Positions 26,684-35,376 of a DNA stretch of 64,000 nt are shown in pieces; positions within the stretch are counted from its first letter, which is position 1, and the number at the start of each line of letters is the position of its first letter. Both the position numbers and the translations under genes were made by a program. Location of the stretch: contig NZ_CP037968.1 in NCBI RefSeq assembly GCF_019633745.1, positions 1,060,789 to 1,124,788 on the forward strand. Direction: 5' to 3'. The stretch is from Methanofollis formosanus. Lineage in GTDB: Archaea > Halobacteriota > Methanomicrobia > Methanomicrobiales > Methanofollaceae. The notes beneath the pieces were generated by a model. The model saw only the letters and a list, made by a program, of their open reading frames with translations. It was not told the DNA's origin and did no database searches.

Positions 26684-28690
26684 TCAGTACCCTCCTGGCG
26701 TGTACCAGACGCGTACCTCCTGGAGGACCGGGGTTACAGTGGTGTCGTCTGTGGAGAGGTTTGCCCGCCACTGGAGGTAGCGCCTAGAGGGGAGATTTGT
26801 GCTTACCGGGGAAATGTTCCCTACCGGCGTCCAGGCAAGGGTCGCGTTGTTATATGAAAAGTTAGCGTTGGAGGCCCGCACCTCGAACGAGATATTGGTT
26901 TCTGCGGGGATGCTGGCAGTCCAGGCGAGGGAGTCCCACTTTGAGTCGTTGGCAGTGGTGTCCAAGACGTCTGAGGTGATGGTGCCGGGCGAGAGATAAT
27001 GGCCCCCCTCATACACCGGTGAGTAGCGACGGACGATGTGTTCGTCTCTGTAGCCAGACCATTTTTGAACAAAGAAACCAGTCTTACCAGAAGAAGGTGT
27101 ATCAGCAGGTAGATGAACACTTTTCAAAAGTGTATCATCGATATAGAGATCAGCCCGCTGCCCGAAGAGGCCGAGTTCCTCAGTATGCCAACCAGTTGCT
27201 CCTCCCGGCACTTCCAACGGTTCATCAAACCAGTGTTGACCCCCAACATAACCCTCGACCCAGGCTGAATTCTGCCAAGGGGGTTCTTTTTTGACCGGTC
27301 CAGAAATATAATTTTCACCATCTACAAACCGGGCAATGACACCTGCCCGGATTGTCTCTAAGAATGTAGAAGAAGGATCAAACTTGAATCGTTCCCTGAC
27401 AGCAACATCCGACCAATTCTGATCGTCCCGATAAAGATAACCCCGTTCGCCTGTATTATCGTCTATTCTCAGTACTTTGCTCCCTCCGTTATTTACTACC
27501 CTAACATCAAAATTTCCCTCCTTTGTCCATCCATTCGGGAAATTTTCAACAATGTAATCCTCAAAGTCATCATAGAAGAGGAAGGTAGCTTCTCCATCGC
27601 TCGCACTCTCTGCAGCATTATTCCTATAGTGGAGATAGATGGTCGTCCCGTCCGCAGGGATGGACGGCACCCGCACCCAGAAGACTGCAGAACCCAACAA
27701 GGAATAACCATCACACCAGTGTGGGAGGAGAGGGCCCGTGATATCATCCGTAAATCTGATGTCCCTAAAATCATGCTGCATACCCCATTGATACGGCACC
27801 TCGACCCTCACCTGATAGTCATCAAGTGCGACGTCGCCGGGGTTGGTGATGGTGATCGGCGCACAATATTTCCAGGTCCCACCTCCTGCAGCCATTGCAC
27901 CGCCGGGGGGGTCGTCGTCATCGGCGGAGACTCCGTCCGGTGTTTTAGAAAGGAAAAATCCCTCTGTGCTCTTGTTCTCTCCCGCAACCTCGATGGGATC
28001 GTCGTTGTCCCCTTCTTCCTCCCCTGCAGTGCAGTTGAGAGGTGATGCCTCACCGTCCCCCGACAGAGAGTCCACGGTGGTGAAGTTCGCGGCCGTTGCA
28101 TTCGCGCCGGCCGTCGCGACCGGAATGGATTCATGGTCCTGAAGTTCATTGGAAGTGGAAACAACTCCAGAGGTTTCACCGTTTCCACTCTCATTTTCAT
28201 CGACCAGATCATCCGGTACTTTCAAACTCCCTCTCTCTACATCCACCGACGAGGCGTTCAGGGCGGTCGCGTTCAAACCCGGATCACGATCCTGATCGGC
28301 GAACTGGTCTGGGGATGCATCACGATGATCCACATCCTGATCAAAAGCGGGCAGGACGGCATCGCCTCCCGCCGCGTACGACGTCGCCCCGGGTTCCGAC
28401 CAGGAACTCCAATAACCGGTCCCCACCGAGGCCATGGGTTCGACCGGTGTGCCGATACTCTCCGTGACCAGGGTCACATTCCCGGGCTGCGAGTTCACAT
28501 CGACATCTTCACGCACACAAACCTCAAAGTCATCCTCTGTCGTCCAGATCCGACACTCCGAGCACCACGCCTCGAAGGTGATCGGCCCGGTCTTCTCACG
28601 GTCAACAAAGACGCACCCACTCTCCCCGAAGGGGACAGTGCAGAGTGCAAGGGCGAGGAAAAAAAGTATAACCAGCCTGACGCCCCGCAC
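26684..28690 (-). CDS. Secreted DUF2341 / lectin-like surface protein
   Basis: The ~668-aa protein starts with a signal peptide (LVILFFLALALCTVPFGESGC). A long acidic, low-complexity region (~residues 60-260) leads to a DUF2341 domain: WKYCAPITITNPGDVALDDYQVRVEV, ending FWVRVPSIPADGTTIYLHYRNN. A concanavalin-like module follows (FYDDFEDYIVENFPNGWTKEGNFDV, then YRDEHIVRRYSPVYEGG). The C-terminal part, SKWDSLAWTASIPAETNISFEVR, resembles other archaeal surface domains. Start GTG 28690 is preferred; TTG 28702 directly abuts the sipW stop. Bases ~26990-27800 are visibly richer in A and T than the ends of the gene, suggesting a mosaic origin. It may bind glycans or neighbouring cells. Confidence 0.75.
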   Translation of the reverse strand: MRGVRLVILFFLALALCTVPFGESGCVFVDREKTGPITFEAWCSECRIWTTEDDFEVCVREDVDVNSQPGNVTLVTESIGTPVEPMASVGTGYWSSWSEPGATSYAAGGDAVLPAFDQDVDHRDASPDQFADQDRDPGLNATALNASSVDVERGSLKVPDDLVDENESGNGETSGVVSTSNELQDHESIPVATAGANATAANFTTVDSLSGDGEASPLNCTAGEEEGDNDDPIEVAGENKSTEGFFLSKTPDGVSADDDDPPGGAMAAGGGTWKYCAPITITNPGDVALDDYQVRVEVPYQWGMQHDFRDIRFTDDITGPLLPHWCDGYSLLGSAVFWVRVPSIPADGTTIYLHYRNNAAESASDGEATFLFYDDFEDYIVENFPNGWTKEGNFDVRVVNNGGSKVLRIDDNTGERGYLYRDDQNWSDVAVRERFKFDPSSTFLETIRAGVIARFVDGENYISGPVKKEPPWQNSAWVEGYVGGQHWFDEPLEVPGGATGWHTEELGLFGQRADLYIDDTLLKSVHLPADTPSSGKTGFFVQKWSGYRDEHIVRRYSPVYEGGHYLSPGTITSDVLDTTANDSKWDSLAWTASIPAETNISFEVRASNANFSYNNATLAWTPVGNISPVSTNLPSRRYLQWRANLSTDDTTVTPVLQEVRVWYTPGGY

Positions 28691-28702
28691 ACCGGATCCC
28701 AA

Positions 28703-29203
28703 CTACTCCCCCCCCTTTCCGACCTGTCGCAGGAGCGACACAGCCTCGGTCAGGAGGAGGAGACAGGCGGGGACGACGATCAACAGGACGAATCCCGGAG
28801 GGCTTCGGATAAAGTGGCTGAGATACCCGAGGAAGGGGAGATGAAGGACGACGACGCCGACCACGTCCTTCGCCGCCACCGTCGAGGGGTCGGGATCTTC
28901 GTTGGCGTCGCCCTTCGTCACGAAGGCACGCGGCGGGCCGGGGACGACCTCGACGACGCGGTGGGTGGTGAGGTGGCCGCCCTCACGGAAGGTGATGATC
29001 TCGCCCGCGCCGATCTCCGAGGCCGCCGCCGGCCTCGTGACCACCACCCCGCCGACAGGAATCGCGGGCTCCATGCTCCCCGAGAGCACGGTGTCCACCC
29101 GCCACCCCCCCATCGCCGCAAGGAGTATGGCACCCGCTGCCACGACCAGGAGCAGGAGGAGCACCCCCCGCCGCCCGGTCGGCGCCTTTCCTATTTCTGC
29201 CAT
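28703..29203 (-). CDS. sipW: SipW-type signal peptidase I
   Basis: The 166-aa membrane protease has the catalytic serine in VLSGSMEPAIPVGG. The base is histidine (HLTTHRVVEVV), and aspartates lie in GDANEDPDP, the Ser-His-Asp arrangement of archaeal/ER and SipW enzymes rather than the bacterial Ser-Lys dyad. One membrane helix precedes and one or two follow the catalytic domain. Such enzymes in bacilli process TasA and related proteins. The gene sits 30 bp downstream of the TasA-like gene, so the pair is a likely protease-substrate unit. Confidence 0.88.
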   Translation of the reverse strand: MAEIGKAPTGRRGVLLLLLVVAAGAILLAAMGGWRVDTVLSGSMEPAIPVGGVVVTRPAAASEIGAGEIITFREGGHLTTHRVVEVVPGPPRAFVTKGDANEDPDPSTVAAKDVVGVVVLHLPFLGYLSHFIRSPPGFVLLIVVPACLLLLTEAVSLLRQVGKGGE

Positions 29204-29233
29204 TGATCAGTTGTTTGCTGTGTGGGTCCGGTT

Positions 29234-29896
29234 TTACGGCTGTGGCTGTTTCAGCCTGAACGTGATGTTAAACAAACAACTGTCGCCCTGGACCTCGTTG
29301 CCGGTCTCAGGGGGGAGATCGTAGGAGATCCTGAAATAGCCAAAGGCAGAGTCTGCATCAGCAGTTTTGATATCGTCCCATGACCGATTTCCAAAGGTAT
29401 CCAGAGCATCATAGGCAGCCTCTGGGAGGTCTGGGTCCCCAGCGGAGTAATTTCGAATATTACCTGCACTGTCAAGGTACTGGTCTCCAGATTCCCATAC
29501 TCCATCATTATCCACATCAATCCAGAGAGCGACTCTCAGTTTATCTTCAAGTCCAACAGTGGAACCGTTCGTCATCTCTCCCTCAGGCTCAGTCGAAATA
29601 CCTTCGTCACCCGTCACCGCACCCATCGAGACATTGAAGATGCCTGCAATATTCCCGGTGTTACGCAGGGTCCAGTTGGCAGTGATGCCACTATCCCCGG
29701 GTTTGAGAGGATTAATAGTCACACTCTCGTTACAGGGGTCATACTGTCCAACCCACAGGTTCAGTGTCCCGGCCGTGAAGTTGTTATTCTGAGCCATCTC
29801 AACATCGCTGAAGTACGCGTACGTGCCCCCTCCGATGAAGAAGGCGATCAAAGCCATCCCAAGAGCCGTCAAAATAATTTTTTTCGTTTGATCCAT
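29234..29896 (-). CDS. TasA/CalY-like SipW-dependent surface protein
   Basis: The protein (220 aa) begins DQTKKIILTALGMALIAFFIGGG, ending TYAYFSDVE. This is the SipW-dependent signal sequence with the cut expected after TYA. The mature part, NNFTAGTLNLWVGQYDP and SITANWTLRNTGNIAGIFNVSM-like SGITANWTLRNTGNIAG, matches the TasA/camelysin fold. In bacilli TasA forms biofilm fibres. In archaea related subunits form bundling pili by donor-strand exchange. ATG 29896 is chosen because AGGTGAT lies 7 nt upstream. It heads a four-gene minus operon with sipW. Codons are more AT-rich than in housekeeping neighbours. Confidence 0.85.
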   Translation of the reverse strand: MDQTKKIILTALGMALIAFFIGGGTYAYFSDVEMAQNNNFTAGTLNLWVGQYDPCNESVTINPLKPGDSGITANWTLRNTGNIAGIFNVSMGAVTGDEGISTEPEGEMTNGSTVGLEDKLRVALWIDVDNDGVWESGDQYLDSAGNIRNYSAGDPDLPEAAYDALDTFGNRSWDDIKTADADSAFGYFRISYDLPPETGNEVQGDSCLFNITFRLKQPQP

Positions 29897-29903
29897 GGAT
29901 CCC

Positions 29904-29955
29904 ATCACCTAACATTTATATGTACGATCATAAGATATATTCAAATTATAAATAC
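29904..29955 (-). promoter_or_regulatory. Promoter and ribosome site of the surface operon
   Basis: On the minus strand GTATTTATAATTT (about 29943-29955) is a TATA-type box ~50 bp before the start. AGGTGAT (about 29904-29910) is the ribosome site. The rest of the 306-bp gap up to 30202 has no recognisable gene; ACTTTAATC near 30168 may be the TATA box of the next plus-strand gene. Confidence 0.5.
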
Positions 29956-30202
29956 ATTCTCATAACCTTTATCGTGGCCTTTGCAGAAAAACATCATCAC
30001 CGGAAGGCAACAGAACATCGCCCTGCCCCGTGCCCCTGCACAGTCGCCGGAACCGATGTCGAAAAAATCGGCACCATGATCGCAGGGCCGTCACAAAAGT
30101 TCAGGCACGACACCCGCCCCCCTGCAATCCCTGACAGCGCCGGCGGCCCCGGTCAGGAGGCCAGTACTTTAATCAGAGAGGGACAACTACCAGTATCTTC
30201 AG

Positions 30203-31516
30203 ATGGACTGGGTACTGGTACTCACATTGCTCCTCGCGATCTACATCGCCGTCGCCGCATACGTCCTGAAGACCGGACGTTTCAGCGAGCACATATCATT
30301 CTACGGCCCGATCATGATGATCAGGACGTCCAGAGTCGGGTTCTTCGACCTCTTCAAACCGATCTCAGGATTCCTCCGCGCCTACGGCACCTTCGGGGTG
30401 GTGATGGTCGTGCTGGCATCCATCGGGATGGCGCTCATGGTCGTCCTCTCCTTCCAGTTGACCCTTACCAATATCGACCAGCAGGGCGGTTCCCTCGCAC
30501 CCCAGGCCGTCCTCCTCATCCCCGGCCTCAACCCCTTCATCCCCTCGACCGTCGCTGTCTGGCTCGCCTTCTTCGTCACCCTCCTCGTGCATGAATGCGG
30601 CCACGGCGTCCTCTGCAGGATCGAGGACATCAAGGTGAAGAGCGCCGGCCTCCTCTACGCCGTCATCCCCATCGGCGCCTTCGTCGAACCCGACGAAGAG
30701 GACGTCGAGAAGACCACCGGCATGCCGAAGGCCAGGATGTACGGTGCCGGGATCACGAACAACATCGTCCTCGGCGCGATCTGTATCGTCCTCTTCGTAT
30801 TCCTGATGGGCATGGTCGTGCCGACGACCGCCCCGGTGGTCTACGGCATCTACCAGGACGGCCCGGCCGACCGCGCCGACCTCCCGACGCCCGCCATCAT
30901 CACCGAAGTGAACGGCATCGACGTCTCGACACCGGCAGACGTCGCCGCCGTCCTCAACACCACCAGACCCGGCGACACCCTGGACCTCGTCCTGGAAAAC
31001 GACGGAACCGAACGTGCATACTCCCTCACCCTCGACTCCTGGCCGGAGAGCATCACCGACCAGACCGGACCGCGGGAGAGCGGGTACATGGGCATCTACT
31101 ACTACCAGCCCGAGATCGTCACCAACACCGCCGCAAGCGTCCTTTCAGTGCCCGGGTTCTTCCTCTTCATCTCGATCCCCCTCGCACACCTCTACAACCC
31201 CGTCATCGGACAGCACCTCCTGATCCTCACCTCGCCCTCGCCTGACATCCAGTTCTTCACCGTCCCCTTCCCCTTCTTCTGGGAGGTGATCCACCTCCTC
31301 TTCTGGATGGCCTGGATCAACATCAACGTCGGGATCTTCAACGCCATCCCGATGCTCCCCCTCGACGGCGGATACATCCTCAAGGAAGGCCTGGACCGCG
31401 TCCTCGAACCGCGGGGACTGAAGCGATACTCGCAGACGATCATGTCGGCCATCACCTGGACCTTCTTCGCCCTCATCGCGACGACGATCTGGATCATGGT
31501 CTTCTACCGGCCGTGA
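30203..31516 (+). CDS. Site-2 protease family membrane metalloprotease (M50) with PDZ domain
   Basis: The 437-aa intramembrane zinc protease has the catalytic motif FFVTLLVHECGHGVLCR near residue 130. A second motif, INVGIFNAIPMLPLDGGYIL, lies near residue 380 and supplies the third zinc ligand. A PDZ domain is between them (VYGIYQDGPADRADL and ITEVNGIDVSTPADVAAVL). Six or more membrane segments are visible. Family members cut membrane-bound regulators or clear membrane fragments. It stands alone, 305 bp upstream of nothing but a divergent surface operon, so a link to that operon is only positional. Confidence 0.92.
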   Translation: MDWVLVLTLLLAIYIAVAAYVLKTGRFSEHISFYGPIMMIRTSRVGFFDLFKPISGFLRAYGTFGVVMVVLASIGMALMVVLSFQLTLTNIDQQGGSLAPQAVLLIPGLNPFIPSTVAVWLAFFVTLLVHECGHGVLCRIEDIKVKSAGLLYAVIPIGAFVEPDEEDVEKTTGMPKARMYGAGITNNIVLGAICIVLFVFLMGMVVPTTAPVVYGIYQDGPADRADLPTPAIITEVNGIDVSTPADVAAVLNTTRPGDTLDLVLENDGTERAYSLTLDSWPESITDQTGPRESGYMGIYYYQPEIVTNTAASVLSVPGFFLFISIPLAHLYNPVIGQHLLILTSPSPDIQFFTVPFPFFWEVIHLLFWMAWININVGIFNAIPMLPLDGGYILKEGLDRVLEPRGLKRYSQTIMSAITWTFFALIATTIWIMVFYRP

Positions 31517-31584
31517 GGGAAGGGGGGTGTCACCCCCCGACGGCGGCCCTGACCTGAGGAAAATACGCCCGTATCGACCTGGAT

Positions 31585-31810
31585 TTGAGGATCCGGGCAC
31601 TTGATCCGGGCCAGGATTGAAGAGATCCGGGAATCAAACCAGATGGGGTCCGTTCACGAAACGCAGACAATATCATGGATTTGTCCCGCCTTCTGACGGC
31701 CCGTATGAGCGAAGGTAATGTCTGAGCCCCCCGACCGCCGGGGCGGGGCCATATGGCCGGGGAGAACGCATGGAAATCGCCGCGATTGGGGGCGGTGTCA
31801 GTCCAACTGG
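31585..31810. repeat. Diverged dispersed repeat, family 3, copy 2
   Basis: It shares ordered blocks with 700-925: CTTGATCCGGGC, TGTCCCGCC and GGAAATCGCCGCGATTGGGG. The rest of the 31517-32063 gap has no identifiable gene. A GGGGGGTGTCACCCCCC hairpin just after the protease stop (31525-31541) may help end that transcript. Confidence 0.6.
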
Positions 31811-32063
31811 AACCGTTCGTTCAGCCCTGCCTTCTCCCCCATCGCCATCCAGGGATGCGGAGGCAGCGCCCCCGGCAACACCCCACGGACAGCGGAGAGG
31901 CGGGGCGATTATTGAATGGCGTTCCTCCCTATTGTCCGGTCGCAAGGAAAGGGGTCGCGGATCTATCCCCACGCGGGGGAGCTCCCCGAAACAAACATCA
32001 TCCGGCGTGCCCGAGGCATGCTCCCGCTTCATCCCTGATTCAAAAGAGCAAAAATGAAAAAGA

Positions 32064-33137
32064 TCAGTCTAACTCTTTCTTTCCTGACTTCAGCTCCTCG
32101 ATCGATTCTCCTTCCTCGATCTTCTCCTCGAGCTGACGAAGGAGGATATCGACCTCCTCAGGGCTCGGGATCCCGCCGAGGATCGATTCGTCAAGGGCCT
32201 GAGCCGCCTCCGCTCCCTCCTCTTCGGGCATCTCCTCGGTCGCCCCGAGGAACTTCGCGCTCTGTTTCACCAGGCTCGAAACCTCGAACGGGAAGATGAT
32301 CTTCGTCGCCTGCCCTTCGGCCATCTGTTTGAGGGCGTCGAGCGAGAGAACCGTGATCGCCTTCTTGTCCAGCGGTCTGGACCCGAGGGAGAGGATCCGC
32401 AGCCCCTGGGCCTCGCCCTGCGCCTGCAGGATCTTCGAGAGCCGCTCGCCCTCAGCACGGAGCACCTTGCTCTGCCGGTCGCCCTCGGCCTGGAGGATCA
32501 TGGACTGCCGCTCGCCCTCGGCACGGAGAATTGCGGAACGCTTGTCACCCTCGGCACGGAGGATTGCCGCACGCCGCTCACGTTCGGCCGCGGTCTGCTC
32601 GGTCATCGCCTGCTTGACCGCACCCACCGGATCGACCTCCTTGATCTCCACCCGCTCGACCTTCACCCCCCACTGATCGGTCTCGCGGTCCAGAATGTCG
32701 CGGAGTTTGGTATTGATCAGTTCCCGGTTGTACAGGATCTCGTCGAGTTCCATGTCCCCGATGATCCCCCTCAGACTGGTCTGGGCCAGGGCGACCGTCG
32801 CCATCCCATAGTTCGAGACCTCGAAGAACGCCTTCTCAGGGTCGACCACACGAGTATACACGATCGCATCGACATTGGTCGGCGAGTTGTCCTTGGTGAT
32901 CACCTCCTGCGAGGGGACGTCCATCACCAGGGTCCTGAGGTCGAGTTTCTCTACTACGGTGATGACCGGGAAAACCCACCGGAAACCGGGATTCAATCGC
33001 CCGATATATTTCCCGAGCCGGATCTGTAATCCCTGCTCGTAAGGCTGGACAATCACGACCCCCTTGGACATGATATAGATCACGACCAGGATCAGAAAGA
33101 TCGTGATGAGATTGCTGACGATCTCTTCAAGTACCAT
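32064..33137 (-). CDS. Stomatin/prohibitin (SPFH) family membrane protein
   Basis: The 357-aa protein has one N-terminal membrane helix (SNLITIFLILVVIYIMS). The SPFH domain follows: VIVQPYEQGLQIRLGKYIGRLNPGFRWVFPV, then VDAIVYTRVVDPEKAFFEVSNYG and ERVEIKEVDPVGAVKQAM. A long coiled coil, rich in RAEGERQS-type heptads (residues ~200-265), comes next, and an acidic tail ends it. ATG 33137 is chosen because it fuses with the NfeD stop (TAATG). The stomatin-NfeD pair is conserved in archaea; the partners form membrane scaffolds, and some NfeD proteins are proteases that cut stomatin. This NfeD lacks the protease part. Confidence 0.93.
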   Translation of the reverse strand: MVLEEIVSNLITIFLILVVIYIMSKGVVIVQPYEQGLQIRLGKYIGRLNPGFRWVFPVITVVEKLDLRTLVMDVPSQEVITKDNSPTNVDAIVYTRVVDPEKAFFEVSNYGMATVALAQTSLRGIIGDMELDEILYNRELINTKLRDILDRETDQWGVKVERVEIKEVDPVGAVKQAMTEQTAAERERRAAILRAEGDKRSAILRAEGERQSMILQAEGDRQSKVLRAEGERLSKILQAQGEAQGLRILSLGSRPLDKKAITVLSLDALKQMAEGQATKIIFPFEVSSLVKQSAKFLGATEEMPEEEGAEAAQALDESILGGIPSPEEVDILLRQLEEKIEEGESIEELKSGKKELD

Positions 33138-33595
33138 TATTTCATCTCCTCCACCACAATGTGCACCCCCTCGGAACGCACGACAACCACCTTCGTCCCT
33201 GCCGGGATAATACCGTCTACTGAGCGGGCACTCCACTCGACCCCCTCGATCGCGACCTTGCCGCGGATGCTCTCGGGTTCGACCTCTTTCGTCACCAGCC
33301 CTTCAAGCCCGATGACCGAATCGCGGCTGAGGGTTGTGGGGGGATTCTCATCGGGGGTGATCCGGGAATAGAACCAGACCGTTACCGCTGCAGCAGCAAG
33401 AGCCGTGACAACTCCCGCGATGACACCGATCGGTGAGCCGAAGACATCGACCCCGAGTACAAAGAGGGTTCCGAGGATGATCATCACCGTACCCGGGACC
33501 GCGATGAAAAAGCCCGGATTTGTTGCTTCTATCAAGAGAAAGAGGGCGCCAAGGACGATGAGGATCCATCCGATAGAGATGCCCAGCACTTCCAT
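33137..33595 (-). CDS. NfeD-like membrane protein, short form
   Basis: The 152-aa protein has four membrane segments (GISIGWILIVLGALFLLIEA, PGTVMIILGTLFVLGVDV and others). A C-terminal OB-fold follows: LEGLVTKEVEPESIRGKVAIEGVEWSARSVDGIIPAGTKVVVVRSEGVHIVVEE. This is the short NfeD form without a serine protease domain. ATG 33595 gives MEVLGISIGW; the frame is open 57 bp upstream. TATA-like ATATAAAG at 33618-33625 precedes it. It is translationally coupled to the stomatin gene. Confidence 0.9.
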   Translation of the reverse strand: MEVLGISIGWILIVLGALFLLIEATNPGFFIAVPGTVMIILGTLFVLGVDVFGSPIGVIAGVVTALAAAAVTVWFYSRITPDENPPTTLSRDSVIGLEGLVTKEVEPESIRGKVAIEGVEWSARSVDGIIPAGTKVVVVRSEGVHIVVEEMK

Positions 33596-33980
33596 GGGTT
33601 GAAATTGGTCCCTCAAGATATAAAGATGCCCAATCAAGAGAATAGGACTCATAATAGAGCATATAAGGTATAGAATGTAGATGAAGCCATATAGATGGGG
33701 AATGGGGATCCCACGATCACGGCCGTCTGAATCTCATCTATTCGTTCCCGCAGATACTCCCCGGTCGTCCCCATACACTCATAAAATCACCCTGATACTG
33801 ATATCGTTATCGGATTTCGGATGTGGTGACATGATGCATGTTCGAAATCCCCCCTCTTGAGATCAATCCCGGAGGCTGGCCACCCCCCGAACCCCCGCAT
33901 CTGGAGAGAAGAAGGGACCGCACCGTGTCCTTCAGATCCTCAGGCTCCGTCTCCCCTGCCCGATCATGAGAGGAACCCCC

Positions 33981-34546
33981 GGCTTTGTAGAATTTTTCAT
34001 GAGGCGAGCGCCTGCCTCAAGCATACGGGATGAAAATTTCTCGTCGCTTGATCGCTCTTTTTCAAGACAGGAGTACTCGTAGAGACCTCACGCAATCGCC
34101 GCCCCCACCTATCCTCATCATGGGGGGTCCGGGAGGCAACACCTCCCGGGGCGAGATGGCAGGGAAATCTCGACGATGGGGGCGGTCGATCCATCAGAAG
34201 AATATTCTATCCTCTGCGTATCGGCTTCAAAGGGATATGGCAAGTTCAAACGCTCATGCAAACCTGAGGAGAGGATCGTCAGGATCATTTTCATAGTAAT
34301 TCACCATGAACCCGGGTTCAAGCATACGCGATGAAAATTCTCGTTGGTCTCCAGGGTGTGTGGATCCATGCTCATTCGTCGGAGCAGGGCACCACCTCGG
34401 GCCACCACCTCCTTGCCGCCCCCCGGTTATCTTCGTCGTGAGGGGTCCGGGAGGCAACACCTCCCGGCGTGATTCATAGGGAACGGCAACGGATTCGGTT
34501 CACAGGCGGTCTGGGTGGATGAAAAACGGATGATTTCTACAGAGCC
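33981..34546 (+). mobile_element. Family 1 element with both ends but no target duplication (566 bp)
   Basis: Ends are GGCTTTGTAGAA (33981) and TTCTACAGAGCC (34535-34546). The flanks (GAACCCCC and ATAAAAGC) do not match. A second left-end subterminal motif occurs inside (near 34305-34340), so this copy looks like a recombinant of two elements. The 33596-33980 part upstream has no gene that I can support; only a weak GC-rich patch near 33870 is visible. Confidence 0.75.
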
Positions 34547-34629
34547 ATAAAAGCAAACGAAACCGATAATAATCCCATAAAAACAATTAAAATCAACAAT
34601 AATAATATCAATAAAATGTTAAATTCAGA

Positions 34630-34646
34630 AAATTTATAAATAATAT
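34630..34646 (+). promoter_or_regulatory. TATA-type promoter of the TPR gene
   Basis: AATTTATAAATAATATA lies ~30-45 bp before the GTG start in a 120-bp stretch of very AT-rich DNA (34550-34670), sharply different from the GC-rich surroundings. Strong promoter character is inferred from sequence alone. Confidence 0.5.
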
Positions 34647-34674
34647 AAATTGGATCTATTATTCTGGCGAGCAG

Positions 34675-35376
34675 GTGAGCAAGATACGTGAGATCCCGAT
34701 ACAGAAACGGTATGCCCTCGGCTGGTACCACGAAGGAGTCACCCACCTCTCGATGCACGAATACGAGGAGGCCCTCTCGTATTTCGACCGCGCCCTCAAG
34801 GCCGTACCCGACCACCCGGACTTTCTGATCGGCAAAGGCGAGGTCCTGATGGCCTTCGGAGAATATATTGACGCGTACGAATGTTTCCTTGCAGCCGCAA
34901 CCGCCGAACCGGAAAACCTCAAGGGGTGCATCCTCCTCGGCACCGCCCTCCTCAAACTCCGGAGATACGAACCTGCCGACGAGGCCTTTCTCGCCGCGAT
35001 CACCCTCAACCGGTACGACGGCGATGCCTGGCTCGGCCACGCCATCGCCTGTTATCATCGTGGTGAAGAAGCAAGGGCAAAGGATGCGTTTCTCACCTCC
35101 TACCGTTTCAAACCCGATCAGCCCGAACTGATGTATTACCTTGCCAGGACCGCCGATTCAGATCAGGAAGCGATCGGCTACCTCGCCAGGGGGTGCCGGC
35201 TCGACCCGAAGAACATCGACCTCATCACCGAGATCGCCGCGCGGCTCATGAACATCGGACGGTTCGATGATGCCGCCATCTTCTGCAGGCGCGCCTGCGA
35301 ACTCTGCCCGGAACATCCCAACGTCAGAGCAGTCGCCGGGAGGTACAGGGAAGCACAGAAAAAACGGAGGATTTAA
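34675..35376 (+). CDS. Tetratricopeptide repeat protein
   Basis: The 233-aa soluble protein is built of five or six TPR units. Examples are GWYHEGVTHLSMHEYEEALSYFDRALKAVPDHPD, GEVLMAFGEYIDAYECFLAA and GTALLKLRRYEPADEAFLAAITLNRYDGD. The N-terminal segment KIREIPIQKRYALGWYHEG is basic. Such proteins act as scaffolds for complexes; no partner can be named. GTG 34675 is the only plausible start. Its stop overlaps the converging DUF89 gene by 4 bp. Confidence 0.88.
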   Translation: MSKIREIPIQKRYALGWYHEGVTHLSMHEYEEALSYFDRALKAVPDHPDFLIGKGEVLMAFGEYIDAYECFLAAATAEPENLKGCILLGTALLKLRRYEPADEAFLAAITLNRYDGDAWLGHAIACYHRGEEARAKDAFLTSYRFKPDQPELMYYLARTADSDQEAIGYLARGCRLDPKNIDLITEIAARLMNIGRFDDAAIFCRRACELCPEHPNVRAVAGRYREAQKKRRI

